A stretch of DNA of 40,585 nt, from positions 1 to 40,585 of the forward strand of contig CAJXAC010000016.1 of the NCBI GenBank assembly GCA_913050035.1, in the 5' to 3' direction. The translations under genes and the position numbers were made by a program. This stretch comes from an uncultured Gammaproteobacteria bacterium (GTDB lineage: Bacteria; Pseudomonadota; Gammaproteobacteria; Pseudomonadales; Azotimanducaceae). This document shows positions 1 through 8,455 of the stretch, piece by piece; the stretch's first letter is position 1, and every line of letters begins with the position of its first letter. The notes beneath the pieces are model-generated. The model made no database searches. It worked only from the letters and a program-made list of their open reading frames with translations, and was not told the origin of the DNA.

Positions 1-729
1 CCCAGGGGAGAGAGTCTGGGCTCAACGGTATTACGCGCGAAAGTTGTTGGAACATTCGAACTCGGCGCAGACCCTGACTATGGCCTGTTGCTTATGAGTC
101 TAGCTGCTAAGCCCATGGATACATGGGGGCAGTTAGGGCAAACGGGGATGCGCCTGCAGTTGCACAATGCTCTAGATGCGCAGTCGCTAGTTAACAGCTT
201 GGCCAAGGCGCCTAATCTTTGGCAAGGCCAGTCTGAGGTGGTTATAAGCAGTTGGGTCGACGAATACGGCGATCTCTTTCAAGCTGTGGCTTTAGAGAAA
301 ACTCTCATGGGCACTTTACTGCTGCTGGTTATCGCTATTGCCGGGTTCAATATCGTGGCGGGGCAGCTGATGATGGTAAGCGATAAACGCGCGGACATCG
401 CAATCTTGCGCACCATGGGCGCGGATCAATCCCTAGTGCGTAACGTATTTCTGCTCCAAGGCTCGTTGGTGGGGCTGGTGGGGACAATAACTGGACTGGT
501 TGTGGGTGTACTCGTTGCCCAGTACGTTAATGAAATTGTCGACGCACTCGAATGGCTAACAGGGCGTCATCTGTTAGACGGCTCTTATTTCGTCAAGGTG
601 CCTAGTCAAATAAAGGGGACTGATCTTTTGCTAACCGGGCTCGCAGCGGGAGGTTTGGCGGTATGGTCGGCTTGGCTGCCGGCCCATCGAGCGAGTCAAA
701 TGAATCCGTTGGAAAACCTCAAGGTCTAA
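1..729 (+). CDS. lolE: Lipoprotein-releasing ABC permease LolE (LolC/E family), 3' part only
   Basis: The frame is open from base 1, so the 5' part lies outside the window; the first visible Met (base 88) is internal. About 242 C-terminal residues remain. They hold a periplasmic stretch, then three hydrophobic segments in the FtsX arrangement: one around bases 306-370 (LLLLVIAIAGFNIVAG), a segment with ILRTMGAD between helices, and a last helix before the end (AHRASQMNPLENLKV), which is the typical LolC/LolE ending. In the family this inner-membrane permease works with the ATPase LolD to hand lipoproteins to LolA. I prefer LolE to LolC because no lolD follows and the next gene is DUF2062, the order known from Pseudomonas. 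LolC or a LolF-type hybrid cannot be excluded. Confidence 0.85.
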   Translation, partial: PRGESLGSTVLRAKVVGTFELGADPDYGLLLMSLAAKPMDTWGQLGQTGMRLQLHNALDAQSLVNSLAKAPNLWQGQSEVVISSWVDEYGDLFQAVALEKTLMGTLLLLVIAIAGFNIVAGQLMMVSDKRADIAILRTMGADQSLVRNVFLLQGSLVGLVGTITGLVVGVLVAQYVNEIVDALEWLTGRHLLDGSYFVKVPSQIKGTDLLLTGLAAGGLAVWSAWLPAHRASQMNPLENLKV

Positions 730-751
730 GCGCATGGAACAATAGTTGTCG

Positions 752-1258
752 CTAAGATCTGCGCCGATTCCACTTACGTATAATACGCGTGCGCCACAGG
801 AGCTGCGCTAACACGTAACCGCTGACGGCGGACACCCAAGAACAAATCAGGCAGCCAAGCAAGAACGGATAGCCGATTCGTGGAGCGTTATCTAGGAACC
901 AATTGAAGTTCCAAGAGAAGTTGTCCATTGAGGCTTCTACACCCAATAACCAAGCCCCTAACTTGTACGCAAAGTAGAACATCGGCCCCATGGTGACCGG
1001 GTTGCTGATCCATACCAGTCCAACGCTGATAGGTAAGTTGGCTTTAAGCCAAATTGCGCCAAGTGCTGCAAGTAACATCTGTGCAGGTACCGGCACAAAG
1101 GCGCAAAAAAGGCCAATAAAAACAGCGAGCGAGACAGAATGACGGTTTACATGCCAGAGCTGCGATCGTTCGAGCAGGTGCGCGACGGGCTGCAGGGAGG
1201 AATTCCTGCGGATCTTGTCTGCGTTTGGTAAGTACTTTAGAAGGGTTTTTTTAGGCAT
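752..1258 (-). CDS. DUF2062 family inner-membrane protein
   Basis: A 168-residue protein beginning MPKKTLLKYLP. It has the DUF2062 signature: LWHVNRHSVSLAVFIGLFCAFVPVP, then LPISVGLVWISNPVTMGPMFYFAYKLGAWLLG, and a last hydrophobic segment (YPFLLGCLICSWVSAVSGYVLAQLLWR). Three or four membrane segments are expected. The molecular function of the family is unknown. An upstream in-frame TTG at 1282 would add eight residues, but family members start at the MP(K/R)(K/R) motif, so the ATG at 1258 is preferred; no clear Shine-Dalgarno sequence is visible for either. The gene converges on lolE, 22 bases apart. In Pseudomonas this gene lies between lolE and comEC; no comEC follows here. Confidence 0.8.
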   Translation of the reverse strand: MPKKTLLKYLPNADKIRRNSSLQPVAHLLERSQLWHVNRHSVSLAVFIGLFCAFVPVPAQMLLAALGAIWLKANLPISVGLVWISNPVTMGPMFYFAYKLGAWLLGVEASMDNFSWNFNWFLDNAPRIGYPFLLGCLICSWVSAVSGYVLAQLLWRTRIIRKWNRRRS

Positions 1259-1293
1259 TACTAAATTGTTAGTGCGCGGCAAATTTCAACGCC

Positions 1294-1557
1294 TTGCTAG
1301 TCACGGTGGAGTTAAAGGATCAACGTCAGGGTAATTATATCTTGATAGCGGGGGTTTTAGTCGCCGTTTTTCGAGTTGTTCTCGTGTGGCAGCGGCGCTA
1401 CTGGGTACCTTACCCCAGTGCACAGGGCCGAGATTTGCGCCTGAGAATGCAAGCGGATCAAGTGGTTACCGGGCGGGTTGGGGGAGTAATGTGGAATAGT
1501 CTGATCCAAGGATACCTTCTTACTCAGCGTGACCATTGGCTGGTTCGGGAGCGGTGA
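1294..1557 (+). CDS. Doubtful small ORF between DUF2062 and DUF2244
   Basis: An 87-codon frame starting at TTG, with no convincing ribosome binding site. It has one hydrophobic stretch (YILIAGVLVAVFRVVLVW) followed by basic residues and a short polar tail, and overlaps the 3' end of the opposite DUF2244 gene by 38 bases. I do not recognise a family. It is listed because the 260 bases between the two neighbouring genes hold nothing else; it may be a chance frame or the remnant of a lost gene. Confidence 0.15.
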   Translation: MLVTVELKDQRQGNYILIAGVLVAVFRVVLVWQRRYWVPYPSAQGRDLRLRMQADQVVTGRVGGVMWNSLIQGYLLTQRDHWLVRER

Positions 1558-2062
1558 CCTGAGCTGCGTCTGCCTGGCGGATTAACTGGCGTAACGAGTC
1601 CAACAGTTCAGTTTGTTCCTCGTTATTGAGAAAGCGCCCAATCTCCAGCTCAGTGCCCTTGTGTACTAAGGAAACCTTTTTTCGGTACCACGGATGGAAT
1701 GCGGGTTGCACTTGGATTTTGGTAAAAAATCGCTGCCACTGGTAGGTCTGTTGTGGGCGTTTAACACCCACTTCCAGAGTGATGGTCTCTGGCGATAAAG
1801 AAAGCACTTCTTGGAGGCTCGAGCGGCGCAAGCACAACCATAAACAATAGCTGAGAACTGCCATCTCCAGCGCAGTGAAAGGCAGCACAACCCAATAGCC
1901 CATGGCCGTAAAAGCCAGGGCGATACTGAACGAAATGGTCATCATAAACATCAGAAAATAGCCCAGGGCCTTCCAGCTCATGGAATGGTTGGGTTGCATG
2001 GTAATGGTTCCAACTACCTTGTCTGGGCGTTCGTTGGGGGCATGGGATATGCATCTGATCAT
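1520..2062 (-). CDS. DUF2244 family membrane protein
   Basis: A 180-residue protein with the DUF2244 layout: a polar N-terminus, the PNHSMSWKALGYFL motif (family pattern PNRSLSW), two adjacent membrane helices at about residues 32-77 (MFMMTISFSIALAFTAMGYW and LPFTALEMAVLSYCLWLCL), then a soluble beta-rich part containing a W-x-R motif and a conserved-looking LEIGRFLNNEEQ segment. Its function is unknown; in other Proteobacteria relatives are often found near cytochrome oxidase genes, which are not present here. The start at 2062 is an ATG without a clear Shine-Dalgarno sequence; Met22 (1999) just before PNHSMSW is a possible alternative start. Confidence 0.75.
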   Translation of the reverse strand: MIRCISHAPNERPDKVVGTITMQPNHSMSWKALGYFLMFMMTISFSIALAFTAMGYWVVLPFTALEMAVLSYCLWLCLRRSSLQEVLSLSPETITLEVGVKRPQQTYQWQRFFTKIQVQPAFHPWYRKKVSLVHKGTELEIGRFLNNEEQTELLDSLRQLIRQADAAQVTAPEPANGHAE

Positions 2063-2149
2063 CGGTCTGTGGCCTTCAAAACTGTCAGTTAGTTCACTGG
2101 AATCGTTGTCGAAATGCTGTGAAATAAGCTATGCATAAATGGGACATAG

Positions 2150-2177
2150 CTTGAAATAGTGCGCTTTGACCACATTT
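2150..2177 (+). promoter_or_regulatory. Sigma-32 heat-shock promoter of clpB
   Basis: CTTGAAA at 2150-2156, a 13-base spacer, then CCACATTT at 2170-2177. The RpoH consensus is CTTGAAA - 13 to 15 - CCCCATNT, so the -35 is perfect and the -10 differs at one base. It lies 53 bases upstream of the clpB start and points toward it, as expected for a heat-shock gene. Confidence 0.8.
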
Positions 2178-2230
2178 TAGCAGGCAGTGAAACAAGCTTG
2201 TAATGGATTAGATCGGCAGGCGGAGTAGAC

Positions 2231-4798
2231 ATGAAAGAATTTACCCAACGGGTCGAGGCGGCACTGAATAGTGCTCAAAGCTTGGCGCTATCACTGCAGC
2301 ACGCGGAGCTTAAGCCACTGCATGTGCTTGCGGCGTTTATCGACATAAATGAATCGCTGGCTGCAGAGGTGGCCGCTGAGCAGGTCATCTCGTCCCAGCT
2401 GCGTAAACAAGTGAAGACAGCGCTGAATGATCTGCCAAGATTGGGCCAGTCTGCGCAAGAGCTGCGTATGAGCAGTGACTTGGTACAAGTTTTCGAGGCG
2501 GCGCGGGAATACAGCGAAAAAGCGGGTGATCATTATGTGCCCGAAGAGTGGGTATTGCTGGCGCTTTTAGAAGAACCAAGACTGCGTCAGCTACTAAAGC
2601 CATTAGGATTTTCCCCAGAAGTAATTCGAGCGGCTGCGAACACGCGGCGTCAAGGAGACAAAGTGTTAGATAAAAATGAAGAAGATCAGCGTTTGGCATT
2701 AGAAAAATACACGATAGATCTCACCGCCCGAGCCCTCGAGGGCAAGCTGGACCCAGTGATTGGCCGCGACGAAGAAATTCGCCGCACCGTGCAGGTGCTG
2801 CAACGAAGAACCAAAAATAATCCAGTGCTTATTGGCGAGCCGGGTGTGGGTAAAACGGCCATTGTTGAAGGATTAGCGCAGCGGATTGTAAACGGCGAAG
2901 TTGCTGAGTCTCTGAAAGACAAAAAAGTATTGTCCCTAGATATGGGTGCCTTAATTGCAGGCGCTAAATATCGGGGTGAGTTTGAAGAGCGGCTTAAAGC
3001 GGTGCTGAACGATCTGAGTAAACAAGAAGGTCGGGTAATATTGTTTATTGATGAACTGCATACCATGGTCGGCGCTGGTAAAGCCGAGGGTGCGATGGAT
3101 GCCGGCAATATGCTGAAGCCAGCGCTGGCGCGAGGCGAGTTGCACTGTGTCGGTGCGACCACTCTCGATGAATACCGGACCTTCATCGAAAAAGACGCAG
3201 CGTTAGAGCGGCGATTCCAAAAAGTGCAGGTCGACCAACCAGATCTGGAGAGCACCGTAGCGATCCTACGGGGGCTGAAAGAGCGCTATGAGGTGCATCA
3301 TGGCGTCAATATCACTGACCCCGCAATTGTCGCTGCTACCACTTTGTCCCATCGCTACATTACTGATCGGCAATTGCCCGATAAGGCGATCGACCTCATT
3401 GATGAAGCTGCGAGTCGGATTCGCTTAGAAATAGATTCAAAGCCCGAAAGTATGGATGCCCTGGAGCGTCGTCTCATGCAGATTCGTATGGAGATTGAGG
3501 CGCTGAAAAAGGAACAGGACGATGCGAGCCAGGCGCGTCTGAAAGAGTTGCAAAACACAGCGGCTGAGCTGGAACAAGACTACGGTCGACTTGATGACGT
3601 TCTGCAGCAAGAGAAAGCGACGCTGAAGGGTGCGCAGGGCACAAAGGAGGCGTTAGAGGCAGCCCGCTTAGAGTTTGCTGCTGCTCGGCGGGAAGGCGAT
3701 TTAACTCGAATGTCGGAGCTGCAGTACGGCGTCATTCCGGATCTTGAGAAGCGCGTTGCCCAAGCGCCCGAAACAACCCAAGGAAATCAGCTGTTACGGG
3801 ACCGGGTTACAGCAGAAGAAATTGCCGAGGTGGTTGCTAAGTGGACCGGAATTCCTGTCGCTCGACTTATGTCAGCGGAAAAACAGCGGCTATTGCACCT
3901 GGAAGAGGAATTGTCGAAACGCGTGGTTGGCCAACAGTCAGGTATCGAAGCGGTGAGTCAGGCGGTGCGCAGAGCGCGTGCAGGATTGGCCGAGCAGGGC
4001 CGGCCGAATGGCTCGTTCATGTTTCTTGGGCCTACCGGAGTTGGCAAAACAGAGCTGTGTAAAGCGCTGGCGGAAGTGCTATTCGATAGTGCCGAAGCAA
4101 TGTTACGCATCGACATGTCCGAGTTTATGGAAAAACATTCTGTCGCTCGATTGATTGGCGCGCCCCCCGGTTATGTCGGTTATGAAGAGGGCGGTTACTT
4201 AACCGAGGCGGTGCGGCGCAAGCCCTACTCGCTGATTCTGCTGGACGAAATCGAGAAGGCTCATGCCGACGTGTTCAATATCCTGTTGCAGGTGCTAGAT
4301 GACGGTAGGCTTACCGATGGCCATGGCAGAACAGTCGATTTCAGCAATTGCGTATTGGTGATGACCTCTAATCTTGGCTCCGAAGCCATCCAGGCTTTGA
4401 CTCAAGATGGCAATGAGGCGCGAATAGAGAGCACGGTCATGGGCATTGTGGCTCAGCATTTTCGCCCCGAATTTATCAATCGAATCGACGATGTGGTGGT
4501 CTTTAAACCCTTAGGGGAGGAGCAGATCGGGCAAATCGCCAAACTGCAACTCGATGCATTGAATGTGCGTTTGGGTGAACAGGATTTGCAGCTCACTCTT
4601 GCTGATGATGGATTAAGCGCAGTAACGAGCGCGGGATATGACGCGGTTTATGGGGCGCGACCATTAAAACGCGCGATACAACGTTTGGTAGAGAATCCGC
4701 TGGCAAATCAGATATTGGCCGGAAAGTTTGCGCCAGGTACGGAGATTTTAGGTGAATGGGACGGCGAGCAACTCATTTTTACTGAAAGTGCGCCATAA
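2231..4798 (+). CDS. clpB: ATP-dependent disaggregase chaperone ClpB
   Basis: An 855-residue AAA+ chaperone (E. coli ClpB has 857) that pulls proteins out of aggregates in the cytoplasm together with DnaK/DnaJ/GrpE. Domains in order: N-terminal Clp repeat domain (about 1-145), first nucleotide-binding domain with Walker [10 protein letters not shown] from residue 202 and Walker [10 protein letters not shown], a long coiled-coil M domain (about 400-520, which separates ClpB from ClpA), second nucleotide-binding domain with Walker [10 protein letters not shown] from residue 600, and the GYVGYEEGG pore loop. The ATG is preceded by GGCGGAG. A sigma-32 promoter lies directly upstream. The second Walker A region and the C-terminus ([18 protein letters not shown]) are intact. 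Identification is secure. Confidence 0.98.
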   Translation: MKEFTQRVEAALNSAQSLALSLQHAELKPLHVLAAFIDINESLAAEVAAEQVISSQLRKQVKTALNDLPRLGQSAQELRMSSDLVQVFEAAREYSEKAGDHYVPEEWVLLALLEEPRLRQLLKPLGFSPEVIRAAANTRRQGDKVLDKNEEDQRLALEKYTIDLTARALEGKLDPVIGRDEEIRRTVQVLQRRTKNNPVLIGEPGVGKTAIVEGLAQRIVNGEVAESLKDKKVLSLDMGALIAGAKYRGEFEERLKAVLNDLSKQEGRVILFIDELHTMVGAGKAEGAMDAGNMLKPALARGELHCVGATTLDEYRTFIEKDAALERRFQKVQVDQPDLESTVAILRGLKERYEVHHGVNITDPAIVAATTLSHRYITDRQLPDKAIDLIDEAASRIRLEIDSKPESMDALERRLMQIRMEIEALKKEQDDASQARLKELQNTAAELEQDYGRLDDVLQQEKATLKGAQGTKEALEAARLEFAAARREGDLTRMSELQYGVIPDLEKRVAQAPETTQGNQLLRDRVTAEEIAEVVAKWTGIPVARLMSAEKQRLLHLEEELSKRVVGQQSGIEAVSQAVRRARAGLAEQGRPNGSFMFLGPTGVGKTELCKALAEVLFDSAEAMLRIDMSEFMEKHSVARLIGAPPGYVGYEEGGYLTEAVRRKPYSLILLDEIEKAHADVFNILLQVLDDGRLTDGHGRTVDFSNCVLVMTSNLGSEAIQALTQDGNEARIESTVMGIVAQHFRPEFINRIDDVVVFKPLGEEQIGQIAKLQLDALNVRLGEQDLQLTLADDGLSAVTSAGYDAVYGARPLKRAIQRLVENPLANQILAGKFAPGTEILGEWDGEQLIFTESAP

Positions 4799-4804
4799 GA
4801 TAGA

Positions 4805-4824
4805 TATTGTATAAATATACAGTA
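4805..4824 (+). promoter_or_regulatory. LexA (SOS) box
   Basis: The 20 bases starting TATTGTATAA match the E. coli LexA consensus TACTG(TA)5CAGTA at 18 of 20 positions. The right half ACAG is perfect, and the left half is TTGT instead of CTGT (core CTGT-N8-ACAG, one mismatch). The box lies over the -35 and spacer of the candidate promoter of the following gene, the position from which LexA represses. Confidence 0.72.
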
Positions 4825-4834
4825 TCGGTACAAT
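4807..4834 (+). promoter_or_regulatory. Sigma-70 promoter overlapping the LexA box
   Basis: TTGTAT at 4807-4812, a 16-base spacer, TACAAT at 4829-4834. Transcription would start about 6-8 bases after the -10, that is at 4840-4842, and the ATG of the next gene is at 4841. The mRNA would therefore be leaderless or nearly so. Confidence 0.55.
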
Positions 4835-4840
4835 AACCCC

Positions 4841-5308
4841 ATGGAAACTGGCAATCCAATACAGCAAGACTGGCTTTCTGAGTGCGTCATCGACGTAGAT
4901 GATGACACGGCAGCAACGGCAGCAACAGCTGATAGTGGCAACGCCACGCAGTCGGATACACCGTTGGGCGCGACGTTGCCGTTATTTGCTGAACCCGAAC
5001 AGCATGCCTTGGTTGTAGCCAAGGCTACTGGGCGGGAAAAATTGCAGCGGCAACTCAGAGGTTCCTGGGTTAAACAAGCCGGTCATTCAAGTAATTCCAG
5101 AGAGTTAGAAGAAATTCGGCGATGCGCTCTAGGGGCCGCTGATCCCGTTCTCGAGCACCTCAATTCTGCGATGGATTTAGCGTATTCATTGCGAACGCGG
5201 TCGCCCCAGCGCTCTAAACGACAGAGTAAGACAGCAGGTGTTTTGATCTGTCGGCATCTTGTTGCTGCCTTAAAGCTGGCCGATGCTGCCCAGCACGCAA
5301 AAAATTAG
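4841..5308 (+). CDS. Unrecognised protein, predicted LexA/SOS-regulated
   Basis: A 155-residue soluble protein that I cannot assign to a family. The N-terminus is acidic (WLSECVIDVDDD), followed by an Ala/Thr-rich low-complexity stretch (about residues 23-42), a short PLFAEPEQHALV segment, and a helical, basic C-terminal half (RSPQRSKRQSKTAGVLICRHLVAALKLADAA). There is no signal peptide or membrane segment. The ATG has no Shine-Dalgarno sequence and sits where the upstream promoter should initiate, so leaderless translation is likely if this start is right; the next in-frame Met is around residue 110. A near-consensus LexA box covers the promoter, which suggests induction by DNA damage. It does not look like SulA, ImuA, DinI or UmuD. 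It is independent of clpB upstream and is followed 82 bases later by galU. Whether it is translated is inferred, not proven. Confidence 0.6.
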   Translation: METGNPIQQDWLSECVIDVDDDTAATAATADSGNATQSDTPLGATLPLFAEPEQHALVVAKATGREKLQRQLRGSWVKQAGHSSNSRELEEIRRCALGAADPVLEHLNSAMDLAYSLRTRSPQRSKRQSKTAGVLICRHLVAALKLADAAQHAKN

Positions 5309-5390
5309 TTATACGGTTCGCTGAACTATCACACTAAGCACAGTATTCCGGCTAACATAGAGGCTCCGTAATAAAAGGAGTCGCTGCGCG

Positions 5391-6215
5391 GTGCTGAAAA
5401 AATGTCTTTTTCCCGTGGCTGGCTACGGTACGCGGTTTCTGCCGGCCACCAAGGCTATGCCTAAAGAAATGCTACCGATACTCGACAAACCACTGATTCA
5501 GTATGGTGTAGAGGAAGCTGCTGACGCTGGCTTGAGCAACATTTGCTTTGTTACCGGGCGTGGTAAGCGGGCGATAGAAGACCATTTTGATGTCAGTTTT
5601 GAGCTCGAAAGTTCTATTGCGGGCACCGGTAAAGAAGAGGCCTTGCAGGGCATCCGAGGCTTAATCGACCAGTGTTCTTTTTCCTACACGCGGCAGCGCC
5701 AAATGTTAGGCCTTGGGCACGCCATTCTAACCGGCAAGCGCATCGTTGGTGATGAGCCGTTTGGAGTCATACTTGCAGACGACCTCTGTCTAACGTCAGA
5801 AGACGAACAGGGTGTAATGGGGCAGATGGCTGCTCTGTATGAGCAATATGGCTGCAGCATCGTGGCCATTGAAGAAGTTCCCGCAGATCAGGTGCATCGG
5901 TACGGGGTTATTGCCGGCGAGCCAATCACTAAGGATCTGTTGAAAGTCACAGATATGGTGGAGAAACCAGAGCCCGAGCATGCACCAAGTAACCTGGCAA
6001 TTATTGGTCGCTACATTCTGACCCCGGATATTTTCGATATTCTCCAGGGAATCCCCGCCGGTCGTAATGGCGAAGTGCAAATTACGGACGCCTTACTGCA
6101 GCAGGCCCAGCAGGGTAAAGTGTTGGCCTATAAATTCCGTGGCCGTCGCATTGACTGTGGTTCCGTTGAAGGATTTGTAGAAGCCACAAATTATTGTTTC
6201 CAACGAATGGGCTAA
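5391..6215 (+). CDS. galU: UTP-glucose-1-phosphate uridylyltransferase
   Basis: A 274-residue GalU that makes UDP-glucose from UTP and glucose-1-phosphate for lipopolysaccharide, exopolysaccharide and related sugars. It shows the nucleotide-binding start FPVAGYGTRFLPATKAMPKEMLPILDKPLIQY, the GLGHAIL motif, VEKPEPEHAPSNLAIIGRYIL, and the GEVQITDAL and DCGSVEGFVEA segments, all standard for the family. The start is GTG at 5391, with AAGGAG ten bases upstream; no ATG is available near the N-terminus. The length is close to Pseudomonas GalU (279). The stop is seven bases before the next gene, so the two are probably co-transcribed. Confidence 0.95.
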   Translation: MLKKCLFPVAGYGTRFLPATKAMPKEMLPILDKPLIQYGVEEAADAGLSNICFVTGRGKRAIEDHFDVSFELESSIAGTGKEEALQGIRGLIDQCSFSYTRQRQMLGLGHAILTGKRIVGDEPFGVILADDLCLTSEDEQGVMGQMAALYEQYGCSIVAIEEVPADQVHRYGVIAGEPITKDLLKVTDMVEKPEPEHAPSNLAIIGRYILTPDIFDILQGIPAGRNGEVQITDALLQQAQQGKVLAYKFRGRRIDCGSVEGFVEATNYCFQRMG

Positions 6216-6222
6216 TTAACCG

Positions 6223-7395
6223 ATGTCGATTGAATTTGCACTCGATCAAGCCGCTGCGCGTGTGAGCGCGCCGACTACTTTGCGCAGGCCTATGGGGTTG
6301 GATCAGTTACCCACACCTGCATTGGTTTTAGAACGTGCTGCAATGGAGCGTAATATGCGCAAAATGGCTGATCACGTTCACGCTGCGGGTAAAGGTTTTC
6401 GCCCCCACAGTAAGACCCATAAGTGTCCAACTATCGCCAAGCTACAGGTGCAGATGGGCGCGGTTGGAATATGCGCGGCCAAGATCAGTGAGGCGGCGAT
6501 TATGCTCGAGGCTGGAATTCCGTCGGTGCTGATTACTTCGCCGATTGCTACGCCAACGAAAGCCCAGGCGCTCAATTCTTTACTTGGCACATACCCCGAT
6601 TGCGAACTGCTTTTAGTAGTTGACTCCGAGCAAGGCTTAGCAGCGCTCCAAGAGGCAATAGCGCCAGAGCGGCGCTTGGGCCTGTTGGTGGATATTGATT
6701 TGAGTATGGGGCGCACGGGTACCCGCGAGGTAGATACTATGTTGCGGCTGATTGATGCCGTAATGAACGATGTGCGCTTCGAATTTCGTGGTATTCAACA
6801 TTATGCCGGTCATCTTATGCACATCGAGGACTATTCAAAGCGCCGGGATAAGTCCTTGGCCTCTTGGTCACGATTGGACGAGTTTTTCACTGCGTTGGCA
6901 GGGCGGGGCATCTCCCCGGAGATTGTTACCGGGGGTGGGACAGGTACTTACGATGTCGACGTTGCGGTGGAACGCCTCACCGATATTCAAGTGGGCAGCT
7001 ACATCTTTATGGATGAGGAGTATCGGGTTTTGGCCAGCTCAGGTGCCAGTCGTTTCGAAGATTTTGAACTCGCTTTGACCGTAGCATGTAGCACTATTAG
7101 TCAGCCTCAATCCAAGACCATTACGGTTGATGGCGGGTACAAAGCTTTTGCATCTGATTCGGTAAATCCGGTTTGCGACGACTTACCTGGCGTTGAATTT
7201 CGTTTTGCCGGCGACGAGCATGGTGTGCTGATTCTTGGTGAGGGTCAGCAAGAGGTGCGGCTTGGTCAGGTGTTGAGATTTGCCGCGCCCCACTGTGATC
7301 CGACCGTTAATTTGCACGACTATTACTGGATTTTGGAAGACGATGGTTTAGTGCACAGCGTTTGGCCCATCAGTGCGCGAGGTTGCAGTTGGTAG
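6223..7395 (+). CDS. PLP-dependent D-threonine aldolase / D-serine dehydratase-like enzyme (DSD1 family)
   Basis: 390 residues with the fold-type III (alanine racemase N-terminal) barrel and the C-terminal DSD1-type domain. The PLP lysine is K64 in RPHSKTHKCP. Further family marks are MGRTG, the GIQHYAGHLMH segment, VTGGGTGTYD (phosphate binding) and the C-terminal metal site EHG...PHCDPTVNLHD. In characterised D-threonine aldolases and D-serine dehydratases the metal ligands are His-x-Cys; here the order is His-Cys-Asp, a variant also seen in less characterised relatives, so the metal and the substrate are uncertain. The reaction is probably cleavage or dehydration of a D-3-hydroxyamino acid in the cytoplasm. 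It lies seven bases behind galU; no link to UDP-glucose is evident. Confidence 0.8.
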   Translation: MSIEFALDQAAARVSAPTTLRRPMGLDQLPTPALVLERAAMERNMRKMADHVHAAGKGFRPHSKTHKCPTIAKLQVQMGAVGICAAKISEAAIMLEAGIPSVLITSPIATPTKAQALNSLLGTYPDCELLLVVDSEQGLAALQEAIAPERRLGLLVDIDLSMGRTGTREVDTMLRLIDAVMNDVRFEFRGIQHYAGHLMHIEDYSKRRDKSLASWSRLDEFFTALAGRGISPEIVTGGGTGTYDVDVAVERLTDIQVGSYIFMDEEYRVLASSGASRFEDFELALTVACSTISQPQSKTITVDGGYKAFASDSVNPVCDDLPGVEFRFAGDEHGVLILGEGQQEVRLGQVLRFAAPHCDPTVNLHDYYWILEDDGLVHSVWPISARGCSW

Positions 7396-7423
7396 CAAAT
7401 ATTTGGACAGATCAGGCGTCGCC

Positions 7424-8023
7424 GTGATCGAAGTGATTTTAGCAGGTGGCTGGTTAATGTTGCCGATTCTAAGTTGCAGCGTGGTTGCGGTGGCAATTTG
7501 TGTAGAGCGCTACTGGTCGCTACGCCAAGACTTGGTCGCCCCGCCGGAGTTGTTAACGCTGACTCTCGCGCAAATGCAGCAAGTTTTGGGCGATCCCGAG
7601 TCGCGCGAGCAATTACGCAACCACTCGCCGTTGGGCGCGGTGTTGGGTGCTTTAGCCCAGACTGATGCCGATCAAATAGAACGCGTGAGAGAGGCGGCCT
7701 TGGCCAGTGTTGCTCACGACCTTGAAACCTATCTCACAGCCTTAGGAATTATTGCGTTAATCAGTCCGTTGTTAGGTATTTTAGGTACCGTCGTTGGCAT
7801 GATCGATGTTTTTACTTCCGTGGTGTCCGCCTCTGGGGAGACGGCAGCGCTGGCTGGCGGCATTTCCACAGCGCTCATTACCACTGCCGCAGGCTTATCG
7901 ATTGCGATCCCCACATTGATCGCCCACAGATTACTGTTGCGCAAGGTCGATACGTTACTGGTAGTCCTGGATGAAACCAGTCAGCGTTGGTTGATGCTGT
8001 TAAATGCGGAGCACGAAGACTAA
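7424..8023 (+). CDS. exbB: ExbB/TolQ-family proton channel subunit
   Basis: 199 residues from the GTG at 7424, giving MIEVILAGGWLMLPILSCSVVAVAICVERYWSL, the standard N-terminal helix of ExbB-type proteins. Two more helices follow (YLTALGIIALISPLLGILGTVVGMIDVF and AGGISTALITTAAGLSIAIPTLIAHRLL) with the conserved LLGTVVGMI and ISTALITTAAGL motifs. An in-frame upstream ATG at 7373 would overlap the preceding gene by 23 bases and add 17 polar residues not seen in relatives. The product forms the inner-membrane motor with ExbD. This exbBD pair beside msbA/lpxK is conserved in Pseudomonas-type genomes; its partner TonB-like protein is not known from this locus. Confidence 0.9.
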   Translation: MIEVILAGGWLMLPILSCSVVAVAICVERYWSLRQDLVAPPELLTLTLAQMQQVLGDPESREQLRNHSPLGAVLGALAQTDADQIERVREAALASVAHDLETYLTALGIIALISPLLGILGTVVGMIDVFTSVVSASGETAALAGGISTALITTAAGLSIAIPTLIAHRLLLRKVDTLLVVLDETSQRWLMLLNAEHED

Positions 8024-8445
8024 TGGCTTATGCGCGGCGGCGGCGTCGCCATGAAGGTGTTTTAGAATTAACGCCATTGATTGATGTGATCTTTTTACTG
8101 CTGATTTTCTTTATGGTGTCCACCTCCTTTGTTGTAAATCGCGAAATTGCGATCAAACTCCCGCAATCGACTAGTGCCGCCAACGAACCTAACGACCAGC
8201 AGTTAATTATGTTGATAGATGCAGCGGGCGATTTTTTAGTCGCTGGCAACTTGTATCGAGACGCCAGTGTCGCAGCGCTAGCAGAAGTCCTTCAAGGTCA
8301 GCTCGGCGGACAAATTACCGATGGGGTTTCGATCAGATTAGATGTTGACGAGGCGACAGACTATCGTTTCGTAATTAAGGCTATGGACGTTTGCCGTGCA
8401 GCAGGCATTAGCGATGTGCGGTTGAATACTCGCGGTAAAAATTGA
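8023..8445 (+). CDS. exbD: ExbD/TolR-family motor subunit
   Basis: 140 residues starting at the ATG that overlaps the exbB stop (TAATG at 8021-8025), which implies translational coupling. An upstream in-frame start inside exbB is unlikely. A short basic cytoplasmic tail (ARRRRRHEG) precedes a single membrane helix LTPLIDVIFLLLIFFMVSTSF that contains the essential proton-carrying aspartate (D21); the remainder is the periplasmic ExbD domain. It pairs with the ExbB subunit upstream. Followed ten bases later by msbA-lpxK. Confidence 0.92.
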   Translation: MAYARRRRRHEGVLELTPLIDVIFLLLIFFMVSTSFVVNREIAIKLPQSTSAANEPNDQQLIMLIDAAGDFLVAGNLYRDASVAALAEVLQGQLGGQITDGVSIRLDVDEATDYRFVIKAMDVCRAAGISDVRLNTRGKN

Positions 8446-8455
8446 AGAACTAGCA

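Noticed and set aside
2686-3255. A 189-codon frame antisense to clpB
   Set aside because: It is Ser/Arg/Pro-rich, has no family features and mirrors the strongly conserved ClpB NBD1; it is a codon-bias shadow.
7373-7423. Upstream ATG start for exbB
   Set aside because: It would overlap the preceding gene and add a polar stretch absent from ExbB proteins; the GTG at 7424 gives the standard N-terminus.
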